A stretch of 64,000 bases of DNA from Ciceribacter ferrooxidans (GCF_004137355.1 NZ_SDVB01000101.1:62001-126000); one strand, 5' to 3'. Counted from the first letter of the stretch, positions 16,879 through 25,855 are shown. The notes: generated by a model not told the origin, from the sequence alone. A program made the numbers and translations.

Positions 16879-18117
16879 TCATTCTCCATAGAAGGGATTG
16901 GTGAAGAGTCTCGGTTCCTTACCATGCCAGACCTCGTAGCGCACGAAGCGCCCGGAAAACCGCTGGTCGAGGCAGACCGTCGCAGCGGTGCCGGCCGGCA
17001 AGACCTCCACCACGCCGGTCTCGGTGACACGGCGGATTTCGTCGCCGTCGGAAAGGCCGGTGAAGGTCACGGAAATCTCCCGCCCGGCGGAAACCTGCGA
17101 ACCGAAGTCCGGCATTTCGCCCGTGGAAGGTTTCGCCATGGCCTCGTCGGGGGCAAAGGCGACCACGTTTCGACCCGCCCGCACCGCGGCAAGGATATCC
17201 GCGACGGACGATCCCTCCACGCAGAGCCTGTTGGCCGGTCGCCCGTGCCGCCTCCGGTTCTTCAGGTGGAAATCGCTGCCGCCGGTTGCCGGAACGCGCC
17301 GGCCGGAGCTCAGCAGCTCCTGCCAGAAGGCAAGGCCCTGCTCGTTCATCGCCGACCAGTTGCCGTTCCAGATCTCGAGCGCGTCGAAGTCGACGTCGAA
17401 GCCGGATTGCCACCGACCGCCGGCCGAATTCTGGAAGGGGTGGTTGATGACGACGGTCGCGCCGTTGGCGCGCGCCTCGGCCATCTTCTCGGCGACGTCA
17501 CGGGGCGAACGGCAGCGCCAGTCCGCGACCGGACGCGGCAGGCCGAGAAAGTTCGTGTGGCCCCAGTAGGAGGTGAGTTCCATCGCCGGGATGACGAGAA
17601 TGCCGGGATCGTCCGGCTGGACATCGTTCTGCGTGACGGTGTTGTGGTCGGTGATCGCCAGGAAATCGAGGGCCGAAGTGCGCGCCCGGTGGATTGCGTC
17701 GAGCACGGTGACGCCGCCGTCGGAATGCTCCGAATGGCTGTGCAACTCGCCGGCGAGCCAGCGCTGCCGCCGACCGATCAGGCGGATTTCGACGTCGACC
17801 TTGCAGTTCGGCCCGATCTTCACGATGCCGAGCACGACGTGCCACGCACCGACGAGCGGGCCCGGCTCGTATCCCGGCGTCGCCCGGTCCTCCTCCAGCG
17901 TGACGTGACCGCGTTCGGAGCCCGTCCAGCCGCGCATGAGGCCGTTGCGGGCAACACCGAGGTCGATGACACTGCCACCGCCGCCGAAGGGGAAGTGGTA
18001 GCTCACCTCGATCCGTTCGATGTCCGGCCCGACCTCGAACGGAATTTCGACGAAGGATTTCTCACCATCCGGGAAGTGGTCGATGGTCGCGGTTATCACT
18101 CGGTTCTGTGCGGACAT
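16879..18117 (-). CDS. PHP-domain (CehA/McbA-like) metal-dependent hydrolase
   Basis: A 412-residue protein. The N-terminal ~115 residues form a beta-rich domain. The PHP metal-binding core follows: HSHSEHSDG (126-134), ITDHN (155-159), an acidic residue in AMELTSYWGH, NHP (225-227) and GGSDFH (279-284). PHP enzymes hydrolyse phosphoester or amide-like bonds using clustered metals. GAGAGG precedes the ATG. It lies between alpha-mannosidase and the LacI gene in one operon with 3-base gaps. No signal peptide is seen. In this context it may act on a phosphodiester or other substituent of the glycan; the substrate is unknown. Confidence 0.82.
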   Translation of the reverse strand: MSAQNRVITATIDHFPDGEKSFVEIPFEVGPDIERIEVSYHFPFGGGGSVIDLGVARNGLMRGWTGSERGHVTLEEDRATPGYEPGPLVGAWHVVLGIVKIGPNCKVDVEIRLIGRRQRWLAGELHSHSEHSDGGVTVLDAIHRARTSALDFLAITDHNTVTQNDVQPDDPGILVIPAMELTSYWGHTNFLGLPRPVADWRCRSPRDVAEKMAEARANGATVVINHPFQNSAGGRWQSGFDVDFDALEIWNGNWSAMNEQGLAFWQELLSSGRRVPATGGSDFHLKNRRRHGRPANRLCVEGSSVADILAAVRAGRNVVAFAPDEAMAKPSTGEMPDFGSQVSAGREISVTFTGLSDGDEIRRVTETGVVEVLPAGTAATVCLDQRFSGRFVRYEVWHGKEPRLFTNPFYGE

Positions 18118-18120
18118 CGA

Positions 18121-21100
18121 TCAGCCTCTCAAGATCAGTGTGACGATTTCAAAGGGGGCGAAGGCAAGCGTCAGCGCACCGCCTTCGAGAGGGAGAGGAC
18201 GTCCGTTCTGTTCGAGAAGGTCGACCAGTTCCGCAGCCCTGATTGCAGCATCGACCGCGATCCGCGCGGTACGGCGCGCACCTGTCACCTCCCACAGACG
18301 AACAATGACGGCGCCGCCCTCCTCTGCCTGCTTCACGGCCTCGACCACGATGCCGGGCGTCTCGACCGAGAGAAGCGGCGGCGGCGGCTCGCCGCCCTCT
18401 CCCCCTTCGACCAGGCGCAGCGGCAGATTGAAGTCTTCCGCCGCCTCGTGCACCGCCAGCTTGTCACCATCATGGACCATGACGGCGTAACGGAACCGGT
18501 GTTCGCCCTGGTCCGCCTCGGGCCAGGGATAGGTCGGCGAGCGCAACAGCGTCAGGCGAATGTCGGTGCCCTTGGCGTCGTAGCCGTATTTGCAGTCGTT
18601 GAGCAAAGCGACGCCGAAGTCCGGTTCGCCGATATCGATCCAGCGCTGCATCGAGCATTCGAACCGCGCGCGATCCCAGGAGGTATTCCGGTGGCTCGCG
18701 CGGCGGACATGGCCGAACTGGATTTCCGCATCCACCGCGGCCGTGTTGAGATCGAGCGGGAAGGCGGCCTTCACCAGCGTGTTGTGCTCGTGCCAGTCGA
18801 TGAAGCAATCAATCTCCACCTGCCGCGCTCCGGCCGGAAGCGAGACGACCTGCACGATCCGCGAGGATTCGTAGCGCCATTCGAAGCGGACGGCCGCCCG
18901 CAACGGCCCGTGCTCCACCACCTCGGCACCGACGAGCCCATCGATCTCGAAGACCTGGTCCTCGAAGTCGGAATCTATGTCCCAGGCGTCGAACTGGGCG
19001 GGCATGTCGCGGAAAGCCTGCAGCCGGTTGCCGACGCGACCGGGCTTCAGCACCTCACGTCCGGTCTTCCGGTCGCGGATCGATGCAATCCGCCCTGCCT
19101 CGTCGAAGCGTATCGAGAGCAAATCGTTCTCGATATGCTGCTTCGAGACAGAGAGCACGCCGGCCGGCACATGCACGCCGTGTCCGGCCAGATCGACCAC
19201 GGCAAGTGCCGGAACGGCCGGCACCAACAGGCCGTAGACCTCTCCACCATCGGCGAGAACAAGCTTCTGCTCTTGCGGACGACCAAATGGCTCCCGAGAG
19301 ACGACCAGACCGCCGCGGGGACGTCCCGCCACGTTGAAAAGTGCCTTGCTGCCCGCGGGTGCGAGCCTCGCCGCAATCCGCGCCGACAGCGCATTCGCAC
19401 GGGCGAAAAACTCGGCGTAACCGGCGTCGCTGTCGTCATAGACGGCGCCGATCGAGGACCCCGGCAGGATGTCGTGGAACTGGTTGAGCAGCACGATATC
19501 CCAGAGCGCCCGAAGTTCCTCGGCAGGATAGGCTTCTCCGCGGTTATGCGCGGCAATTACGGCAAGGGTCTCGATCTCACGGAGCGCCGTTTCAGCGAGC
19601 CGGTTGTTGCGCTTGTTCTTTGCGACGGAGGTCAACGTGCCGCGGTGGAACTCGGCATAGAGTTCGCCCACCCAAATCGGGTATCGCTCCGGCTCGGCCT
19701 TCATCCGCGCGAGCAGACGTTCGAAGAAAGGCCGCATCGGCGCGTGGACGACCTTCGGGCAGCCGGGAATGCCGCGCTCCATGCGGCGGATGTTGTGCAA
19801 CATCTCGCGGGTCGGACCGCCGCCGCCGTCCCCATGGCCGTAGACCAGGAAGAGTTCCTTGCTGAGGTCCTGTTGCCCGTGCCGGCGCCATGTGCCCATC
19901 ACGTGCGTCGGCTTCAGATTCGGGCAGTAGGTCGTGCCGATACTCTTCGAATCGTACGGCTGTGTCGTCAGAAAGTAGGCCGTGACCGTTGAGCCATCGA
20001 TGCCCTGCCAGAACAGCGTTTCATCCGGCATGCGGTTGGTGTCGTTCCAGGAGAGCTTGTGGGTGACGAAGGTGTCGAGACCCGACTTCGCCATGAGTTG
20101 CGGTAACGACGCGGAGTAGCCGAACGTGTCCGGCAGCCAGATTATGCGCGGACGCACGCCGAACGTCTGCTCATGATAGCGGATGCCGTGAAGGATCTGC
20201 CGGACCAGCGCCTCTCCTCCGGCGATGTTGACGTCGGGTTCGAGCCACAGCGCCCCCTCGATTTCGAAGCGGCCGGAGCGGACCTCGCCGTCGATGCGAT
20301 CGAAGAGTTCCGGATAGTCCTGATGGAGATAGTCGAGCAGGACGCACTGGTTGTACATGAAGCGGTAGTCGTCAAACTCTTCCATGAGCGCCAGCGCCGT
20401 GGCCATGGACCGGGCCATCTTCTGGCGCGTCTCGCGCACGCGCCAGAGCCAGGCGACGTCGATATGGGTGTGCCCGGTCGCGACGACCGTCGGTTTCACT
20501 TCGAAGTCGCCGGCCGCGTAGATCTGCGCCGCAGCCGCCTTGGCAGCAGCGAGCGAGGCGGCGAAGCGACCGGGGCTCCCCGGCCTGAGGTCGACCATGT
20601 CGATGGCCGCATCGATGGCGTTGAGGATGAAATGCCGCCGCGGGTCGTCCTCGGCGAGCAGGCGTGCCACGTCGAGAGGCACCCTGAGGTCGTAATAGAG
20701 ATCCTCAACGACGAGGTCGTGCGCGAACAAGACACAGGCGAAGCCGAGCTGGCGACGGTCCTCGATCGTGCCCGCTTCGATCAGAATTTCGAACTGTTCT
20801 CCGGCATGGCCGTTCTCCGTCAGAAGGAACTCGCGGTGGTTACCGTCGACGCCCTGCCGGATACGGCCGTCGACGCGCACCAGGCATTGCGGGTCGCTGC
20901 GCCCCATGACATTGCCGAACGCTGCCTCCACCCGGCAAACCACGCGCCTGCCCTCGGCAGCGGCCGGCAGCACGGCCGTTCCTCCGAACCAGTAGTAGCC
21001 GTCCGGCTCGCCCCAGACGAGATTGCGGTCGACCGCCACCCAGCCCTTTCTATCGGAGGCAATCATCGCCGCGCGGTCCGCCGCACTCGCAGGGGCAAAG

Positions 21101-21186
21101 GCGAGCGGCACTTCGACGCCGAGCGGCAGGAAGATATGCTCCGCGAGCCGGGCGAGCAGGTTGTCGAGCTTTCGGATTGCCTTCAT
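18121..21186 (-). CDS. GH38 family alpha-mannosidase
   Basis: A 1021-residue cytoplasmic retaining alpha-mannosidase-type enzyme. The zinc-binding and catalytic core is intact: GHTHIDVAWLW (238-248, with H241 and D243 as ligands) and WLPDTFG (350-356), whose D353 is the expected nucleophile. C-terminal beta domains follow, as in long bacterial GH38 proteins. GGGAGGAGGG precedes the ATG. It is the second gene of the locus A operon, 39 bases after the GH28-like gene. It implies that the glycan carries alpha-linked mannose or a similar sugar, an unusual companion for the uronate-processing GH105. Confidence 0.92.
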   Translation of the reverse strand: MKAIRKLDNLLARLAEHIFLPLGVEVPLAFAPASAADRAAMIASDRKGWVAVDRNLVWGEPDGYYWFGGTAVLPAAAEGRRVVCRVEAAFGNVMGRSDPQCLVRVDGRIRQGVDGNHREFLLTENGHAGEQFEILIEAGTIEDRRQLGFACVLFAHDLVVEDLYYDLRVPLDVARLLAEDDPRRHFILNAIDAAIDMVDLRPGSPGRFAASLAAAKAAAAQIYAAGDFEVKPTVVATGHTHIDVAWLWRVRETRQKMARSMATALALMEEFDDYRFMYNQCVLLDYLHQDYPELFDRIDGEVRSGRFEIEGALWLEPDVNIAGGEALVRQILHGIRYHEQTFGVRPRIIWLPDTFGYSASLPQLMAKSGLDTFVTHKLSWNDTNRMPDETLFWQGIDGSTVTAYFLTTQPYDSKSIGTTYCPNLKPTHVMGTWRRHGQQDLSKELFLVYGHGDGGGGPTREMLHNIRRMERGIPGCPKVVHAPMRPFFERLLARMKAEPERYPIWVGELYAEFHRGTLTSVAKNKRNNRLAETALREIETLAVIAAHNRGEAYPAEELRALWDIVLLNQFHDILPGSSIGAVYDDSDAGYAEFFARANALSARIAARLAPAGSKALFNVAGRPRGGLVVSREPFGRPQEQKLVLADGGEVYGLLVPAVPALAVVDLAGHGVHVPAGVLSVSKQHIENDLLSIRFDEAGRIASIRDRKTGREVLKPGRVGNRLQAFRDMPAQFDAWDIDSDFEDQVFEIDGLVGAEVVEHGPLRAAVRFEWRYESSRIVQVVSLPAGARQVEIDCFIDWHEHNTLVKAAFPLDLNTAAVDAEIQFGHVRRASHRNTSWDRARFECSMQRWIDIGEPDFGVALLNDCKYGYDAKGTDIRLTLLRSPTYPWPEADQGEHRFRYAVMVHDGDKLAVHEAAEDFNLPLRLVEGGEGGEPPPPLLSVETPGIVVEAVKQAEEGGAVIVRLWEVTGARRTARIAVDAAIRAAELVDLLEQNGRPLPLEGGALTLAFAPFEIVTLILRG

Positions 21187-21225
21187 GAACGCGGTCCCTC
21201 CTCCCGGACCATCACGAGCATCGGA

Positions 21226-22572
21226 TCATGACCAGACACTCGGCTCGTTCTTGCGAATGATGATGGCGTCAGCATTCCATCCGGCGGGAAGCGGCGAGGG
21301 CCGGTCGAAAGACACCTCTTCCAACACGATGCCTTCGACGTTGGAGGAAAAGAGTGCCGGCATTCCGCCCGGGTAAGGCACCAGGCCGATCACCTTCCCG
21401 TCCGCGTCCTTCACCCAGGCATTTGCGCGCCCGGCCGCATCCGGAGAAGGGGCGAGATCGAAATGGGTCGGGCGCATGTCGTAGCGGTGGCCGCGCAACG
21501 GTCCGTCGACCTGATGGATCGAGACACGTGTCAGGCGCACGTTTCCGATGCCGGCCCTCCCGTCCGCGACCAGATTGACGGCACCTTCCATGGAGCCTTC
21601 TATATCCTCGAACACGATCGCCTCGACGCGCCCGGCCGGTCGGCTGGCGCGCCGGCGGTCGACGATGTTGACCGTGATTGCCTCACCCGAACCCCAAAAG
21701 CCGTCAGGGGTTTCGCGAGCCTCCACGCGCATTCGCCTGAAAACCACGTTGCGGACGTGCCCGCCGTCGCGCGAGAAGATGCCGATCGCGCGGTTGGATC
21801 GCTTCACCTCGCAATCGACGAAGCGGACATTTTCGATATCACCATGGGTTTCCGTTCCGATCTTCAGGGCGCAACTGCGGCTTTCGATGCTGGAGTTCTC
21901 CACGGCGATGTTGCGGCAGCGCCCGAGCGCACCGCCGTCTGGCCGCTGGCTGGTCTTGAGCACGACTCCATCGTCGGCGGTGGCGATCGTGCAGCCGCGC
22001 ACCAGCACGTCCTCGCAGGAATCGATGACGATACCGTCGGTGTTCGGCATCTCGCGATCATTGTCGACCGACACGCCCTCGACACGCACTCGCCGGCAGT
22101 CAACGAGATGGATGGTCCACATCGGCGAGGTATGAATGGAAAAACCTTCCAGAACGACATCCGTGCAGGCCTGCATCACCAGGACGCGCGGCCTCAGCTT
22201 CGCCGGCACATGCGTCCCCATGTCGTCGAGACGGCCGGTGATGAAGTCCGGGCCAGGCGCCTCGATGCGCCCCGGACCGCCGATGCGGATACCGCTCGCG
22301 CCTGTCGCGAGGATCATGGCGGCGTTCGAGTCCTCCGCCGTCACCTCGACATGATTGGCAAGATAGGATTCGTAGCCCGAAACGAAGCGCAAGACCGCGC
22401 CCTCGCCGAGGCGCAGGTCAAGTCCCGAGGGCAGACGCAAGGCACCGGAGAGATGTTCGCCGGGCCCGAGTTCCAGCGGCACGCCCGTGACCGCCGCAAC
22501 ATCGATCGCCTGCTGCAGGGCAACCGTGCGATCGCCCGCCACCGCCATGAATATTTTTTTATTACATGTCAC
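21226..22572 (-). CDS. GH28-like (polygalacturonase-fold) right-handed beta-helix glycosidase
   Basis: A 448-residue parallel beta-helix protein resembling GH28. It has the NTDG motif (177-180), where D179 is a candidate catalytic residue, and the Asp pair in ATADDGVV (about 200-201). The C-terminal His/Gly and Lys motifs of classical polygalacturonases are not clearly recognisable, so the specificity may differ. No signal peptide is seen. I favour a GTG start at 22572, which has GGAGG 8 bases upstream; an in-frame GTG at 22599 and an ATG at 22548 are alternatives. As the first gene of the locus A operon it likely removes a terminal uronic acid or related sugar inside the cell. Confidence 0.78.
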   Translation of the reverse strand: MTCNKKIFMAVAGDRTVALQQAIDVAAVTGVPLELGPGEHLSGALRLPSGLDLRLGEGAVLRFVSGYESYLANHVEVTAEDSNAAMILATGASGIRIGGPGRIEAPGPDFITGRLDDMGTHVPAKLRPRVLVMQACTDVVLEGFSIHTSPMWTIHLVDCRRVRVEGVSVDNDREMPNTDGIVIDSCEDVLVRGCTIATADDGVVLKTSQRPDGGALGRCRNIAVENSSIESRSCALKIGTETHGDIENVRFVDCEVKRSNRAIGIFSRDGGHVRNVVFRRMRVEARETPDGFWGSGEAITVNIVDRRRASRPAGRVEAIVFEDIEGSMEGAVNLVADGRAGIGNVRLTRVSIHQVDGPLRGHRYDMRPTHFDLAPSPDAAGRANAWVKDADGKVIGLVPYPGGMPALFSSNVEGIVLEEVSFDRPSPLPAGWNADAIIIRKNEPSVWS

Positions 22573-22768
22573 GGCCAAGGCCTCCTCGCCGTCTCGCACC
22601 CCGCTGCCGGTTGCTCTGAACTTATAGCGCTTGTCGGTTGTTCATCAAGAGAGGATGGAAATAAAACGCCACTTCCGTAGCAGCGCAATCGCCAAATTAT
22701 TGTTGAAATATTTTTATCCGCCTGCGATGGAGGAATGGTTTGCAGATCGACGGCTTGAGGTGCCGAGC
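22573..22768. promoter_or_regulatory. Divergent control region between GH28-like and ROK genes with A/T dyads
   Basis: The spacer of about 196 bases should hold both promoters. TTGAAATATTTTTATC (22703-22718) resembles the A/T-centred dyads elsewhere in the two glycan loci. A second A/T tract, GAATATTTTTTTATT, lies at 22551-22565 within the first codons of the GH28-like gene. Both are candidate operators for the LacI regulator. Confidence 0.4.
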
Positions 22769-23749
22769 ATGACGGGAGAACAGAGGGTCGCCGGACAGAA
22801 GGACGGGGAGGTCGACGGAGGATCGTCGGCAGGCGACGGACGTCCGGGCCACGTCGTCGGCATTGACCTCGGCGGGACAAAAATCCTCGCCGGCATCGCC
22901 GATCATCAGGGAACGATACTCGCCACGATCAACGAGCCGACCCGTCACGGCCCGGGAGCACCGGTGCTGCCGCAACTGGCCGACATCGTTCATCGCCTCG
23001 CCGCAGAGGGCGGCATTCCGCTCGACCGCATCACCCACGTCCAGGTCGGCGTGCCCAGTGCCGTTTCTCCGACGACCGGCCTCGCCTCGCTTTCTCCGAA
23101 TCTGGCACTTCCGGAAGACCAGCCGCTGGCCGCGTTGATCGCCGCCCGCCTTCGCTTGCCGGTGTCGGTCGACAACGACGTCAACCTCGCCGCCTTCGCC
23201 GAGGCGAGCCGGGGTGCAGGCGAAGGAAAAGGATCGCTCGCCTTCGTTTCCTTCGGAACCGGCGTCGGCATGGGGCTGGTCATCGGCGGCGAAATCGTTC
23301 GCGGCGAACACGGACGCGCCGGCGAGATCGCCCTGCTGCCCTTCGGCCCGGATGTGCATACACGCGCCCCATCGACGGAGAACGGGCTGTTCGAGGACGA
23401 GGTGGGAACACCGGGCATCCGCAAGCGCTTCCAGCTCGGGGAGACGACCGTCGCCGAACTGTTCGAGAAAGCGATGTCGGGCGGGCAGGAAGCCATCGCC
23501 GCCATCGAAGCCATCGCACGTGATGCTTCGGTCGGCGTCGCGTCAGTCTTCAGCCTCCTCGACCCGGCCGTCGCCGTGATCGGCGGCGGCATCGGCAGTC
23601 ATCCGCTGTTCTTCGAGAGCCTGAAGCGGCATCTCACGCCGCTTCTGCCCTTCCCCTGCCCCATCGAGCCCAGCCGCTTCGGGCCGCGCGCAGGGATGAT
23701 CGGCGCCGTCATGCTGGCTCTGCGTCACGCCAGGGCCGCTACGTCCTGA
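22769..23749 (+). CDS. ROK-family sugar kinase (or regulator-like) protein
   Basis: A 326-residue ROK protein that probably phosphorylates a monosaccharide released by locus A enzymes. It has the N-terminal phosphate-binding signature GIDLGGTKILAGI, the catalytic region VDNDVNLAAFAEA and SFGTGVGMGLVIGGE. The usual zinc motif CxCGxxGC after the EHGRAGE segment is absent (LLPFGPDVHTRAP instead), as in a minority of ROK proteins. No helix-turn-helix is present, which favours a kinase over a NagC/Xyl-type repressor. I chose the ATG at 22769 because GAGG lies about 8 bases upstream; in-frame ATGs further upstream add a low-complexity leader. It is transcribed divergently from the locus A operon. 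Confidence 0.82.
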   Translation: MTGEQRVAGQKDGEVDGGSSAGDGRPGHVVGIDLGGTKILAGIADHQGTILATINEPTRHGPGAPVLPQLADIVHRLAAEGGIPLDRITHVQVGVPSAVSPTTGLASLSPNLALPEDQPLAALIAARLRLPVSVDNDVNLAAFAEASRGAGEGKGSLAFVSFGTGVGMGLVIGGEIVRGEHGRAGEIALLPFGPDVHTRAPSTENGLFEDEVGTPGIRKRFQLGETTVAELFEKAMSGGQEAIAAIEAIARDASVGVASVFSLLDPAVAVIGGGIGSHPLFFESLKRHLTPLLPFPCPIEPSRFGPRAGMIGAVMLALRHARAATS

Positions 23750-23784
23750 GCTCGAAAGAGCGCGAAACCTCGCCTCCCCCGGCG

Positions 23785-24831
23785 TCAAATCCTCTGGAAT
23801 CCACCGATCAACTGGCGCAATCCGAACAGGGCTCCGAGGACGATGCAGGCCAGCGTGACAGGCCCGGACCATGCGAGGGCTGCGACGCCCGAGACGCCCT
23901 GACCGATCGAGCACCCCATGGCAACGACGCCGCCGACGCCCATGAGCGCGGCTCCCCCGACCTGCCGTCCCAATTCCCGCGGGTCCTCGCAGGCTTCCCA
24001 GACGAAGGTGCCCTTGATACTGGATCCGATGAATGCGCCGAGAACGACGCCGGCCACGGAACCGACGGAGAAGGTGATCCCGCCGGCGGTGGAGGTCATC
24101 AGATAGATCAGCGTTCGGCCGATCGGCGCCGTGAAGGACGGCCCTTCCGGCGCAATCGCCCCGAGGCTGATGTCTTCGAGATAGGAGGTGCCCACAAAGC
24201 ACCAGGTTACGGCGATCCCGGCCGCAACGCCCCAGGCGAGCATGCGCCAGTCCTTCCGGAGGCGATCGTAGGAAAGCGCCCAGACCAGACACGCCAGCGC
24301 AGCTGCCACGATTGTCACCACCGCCGGTATTCCGAGAAATGCCTGCAGATCATGCACGATGCCCTGCGCGCCCGTGGCCTCCGGCTGCGGAAACAGCAGC
24401 GTCCGCAATGGCGCGAGCGGGCCAGACAAGGCGACGAAGCCGACGATCCCCATCACCACGACAAGGACAAGGGAGCGCACATCACCCCCTCCGAAGCGTG
24501 CCAGCGCGCCGAAACCGCAATTGCCCGCAAGCGCCATGCCGTAGCCGAAGAGCAGCCCCCCGATGATGGAGGCGAAAGGATTCCACACGAGGGCGTGGTA
24601 GAGCGTTCCTTCGAGGTTTATCAGGCCTGCCCATGCGCCGAACTGTGTTCCGAGGATTGCGACGCCGATGACGATCCCCCACAATCGCAGGCGCTTCTGG
24701 TCGCCGCCATAAGCGGCAGTTTCCAGCGCGGCGAGCGTGCACAGGCCTCCGAGGCGCCAGCCCAGCCCCAGGACAAGACCTCCACCGAGGCCTACGAGTG
24801 CCGCCAGAAATCCGACCGGTAGTGTCTCCAT
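23785..24831 (-). CDS. soxT: YeeE/YedE-family sulfur transporter (SoxT1)
   Basis: A 348-residue polytopic membrane protein with about nine to ten helices, of the YeeE/YedE (TsuA-like) family that moves thiosulfate or a related sulfur species. The conserved cysteines occur in GNCGFGAL and MGCSIGQG. GGAAGAG precedes the ATG. It follows soxR by 21 bases on the same strand, making a soxS-soxR-soxT operon at the left edge of the sox cluster. A second member lies at the right edge (36003-37067). Its exact cargo cannot be read from the sequence. Confidence 0.88.
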   Translation of the reverse strand: METLPVGFLAALVGLGGGLVLGLGWRLGGLCTLAALETAAYGGDQKRLRLWGIVIGVAILGTQFGAWAGLINLEGTLYHALVWNPFASIIGGLLFGYGMALAGNCGFGALARFGGGDVRSLVLVVVMGIVGFVALSGPLAPLRTLLFPQPEATGAQGIVHDLQAFLGIPAVVTIVAAALACLVWALSYDRLRKDWRMLAWGVAAGIAVTWCFVGTSYLEDISLGAIAPEGPSFTAPIGRTLIYLMTSTAGGITFSVGSVAGVVLGAFIGSSIKGTFVWEACEDPRELGRQVGGAALMGVGGVVAMGCSIGQGVSGVAALAWSGPVTLACIVLGALFGLRQLIGGFQRI

Positions 24832-24852
24832 TGCTCTTCCTCCCCGAAGAGA

Positions 24853-25176
24853 TCAGATGTCTGCCGCTTCCCTGAAAAGATCTGCCAGAAAGATGATGGC
24901 CTCACGGACCTTGGCATCGCGGATCGAATAGAAGATCGCATTGCCGTCGCGGCGGGCCGCGACGAGCCCTTCCAGCCTGAGGCGCGCAAGCTGCTGGCTG
25001 ACGACCGCCTGACGGGCGGAAAGCAGGTTTTCGAGTTCCGTCACGCTTTTCGGACCGTCGACCAGGTGACACAAGATGGTGAGGCGACCATCGTGGCCCA
25101 ACGCCTTCAGGAACTTCGACACCCTCTCGGCGCGATCGATCAGCGTCTCCAACGCGCCCTCCTCTGGCGCTGGCAT
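24853..25176 (-). CDS. soxR: ArsR-family regulator of the sox genes (SoxR)
   Basis: A 107-residue winged-helix repressor (core SVTELENLLSARQAVVSQQLARL is the DNA-reading helix region), placed in the soxSRT operon like the SoxR of other alphaproteobacteria. That regulator represses the sox genes until thiosulfate or a sulfur intermediate is present. I chose the ATG at 25176, with AAGG upstream. A GTG at 25380 overlaps the soxS stop and would add a 68-residue low-complexity leader, so it is less likely. Only one cysteine (in LTILCHLVDG) is present, at the position of the first sensing Cys in BigR/SqrR-like proteins. The C-terminal partner Cys is not seen. Confidence 0.82.
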   Translation of the reverse strand: MPAPEEGALETLIDRAERVSKFLKALGHDGRLTILCHLVDGPKSVTELENLLSARQAVVSQQLARLRLEGLVAARRDGNAIFYSIRDAKVREAIIFLADLFREAADI

Positions 25177-25376
25177 GGCCACCTTGCTCACGTCCTTCAC
25201 ATCCCTTCGGGCGAACGCGCTTGGAACCGATGCGGTTCTCAGGGTCGCGAACGCCGTTCCCACGCGCGACGCCCGGACAGACGCAACAGGTTGCGGCGAC
25301 GGACTGCCTTTCGGCACGTGGATACTGTGCCTCAGCCTCGTATACTGCCTCGCAGGAAATCCGGACAGGGCATTTT

Positions 25377-25745
25377 TCACTTTGTCACCGTTCCACCGGC
25401 CTTGCCGATCAGGTCGTCCAACAAGACCCAGAAGAAGTCCTCACCAGGATAGCCCTCGATTCGTCCCTTCTCCACGCCGTCGACGACGAGAACGAAGGTC
25501 GGTGTAAAGGCTGGAGCCCTGGCGATCGTCAGATCCGCCGGCAGTTTGCCGTGGAGATCGAGGCGGCGAACCGGCGCAAGGCGACCCTCGGGAGTCTTGG
25601 GATACTCCGGCGACACCTCTTCGTTCCAGCGCGCGCAGTAGACGCAGCCGGGCTGCTCGAACATTAACAATTCCATGGCGGCGCCTGCCGGCAGAGCCGG
25701 CAGAACGAAAAGAGCAGTCACGAAGGCGATGCGTCGCTGGAACAT
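25377..25745 (-). CDS. soxS: Thioredoxin-like periplasmic protein SoxS
   Basis: A 122-residue exported thioredoxin-fold protein. A signal peptide spans about residues 1-23 (ending PALPAGAA). The redox motif is CVYC in EQPGCVYCARW, and the cis-proline region is AFTPTFVLVVDG. SoxS proteins keep the SoxY swinging-arm cysteine active by reducing it. I chose the ATG at 25745 (MFQRRI); an alternative ATG lies at 25760. It diverges from soxV across 110 bases carrying a dyad operator. Confidence 0.85.
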   Translation of the reverse strand: MFQRRIAFVTALFVLPALPAGAAMELLMFEQPGCVYCARWNEEVSPEYPKTPEGRLAPVRRLDLHGKLPADLTIARAPAFTPTFVLVVDGVEKGRIEGYPGEDFFWVLLDDLIGKAGGTVTK

Positions 25746-25763
25746 GTTGACAGACCACATATA

Positions 25764-25777
25764 AATATAGAGATATT
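25764..25777. promoter_or_regulatory. Dyad operator candidate in the soxS-soxV spacer
   Basis: AATAT-AGAG-ATATT inverted repeat within an A/T-rich stretch (ATAAATATAGAGATATTC) of an otherwise GC-rich region. It overlaps the likely soxS promoter and resembles the dyad before soxX. SoxR of other bacteria is known to bind the soxSV and soxWX spacers. Confidence 0.55.
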
Positions 25778-25855
25778 CTAATTTCAAACTCACGCGAAAG
25801 CAACCATACCGATCGCGGAGTCTCGATAGGTCTGAGCGGAGCTTGGGAGGAAGCC

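Noticed and set aside
16633-19992. A plus-strand open frame of more than 1100 codons.
   Set aside because: It runs antisense to the LacI, PHP and GH38 genes, has low-complexity Arg/Gly/Asp-rich composition and no recognisable motifs. It reflects GC-rich codon structure of the minus-strand genes.
25177-25376. A 68-residue N-terminal extension of SoxR from a GTG overlapping the soxS stop.
   Set aside because: Low-complexity sequence with no family match. The ATG at 25176 gives a normal-length ArsR protein, though the GTG overlap keeps the longer form possible.
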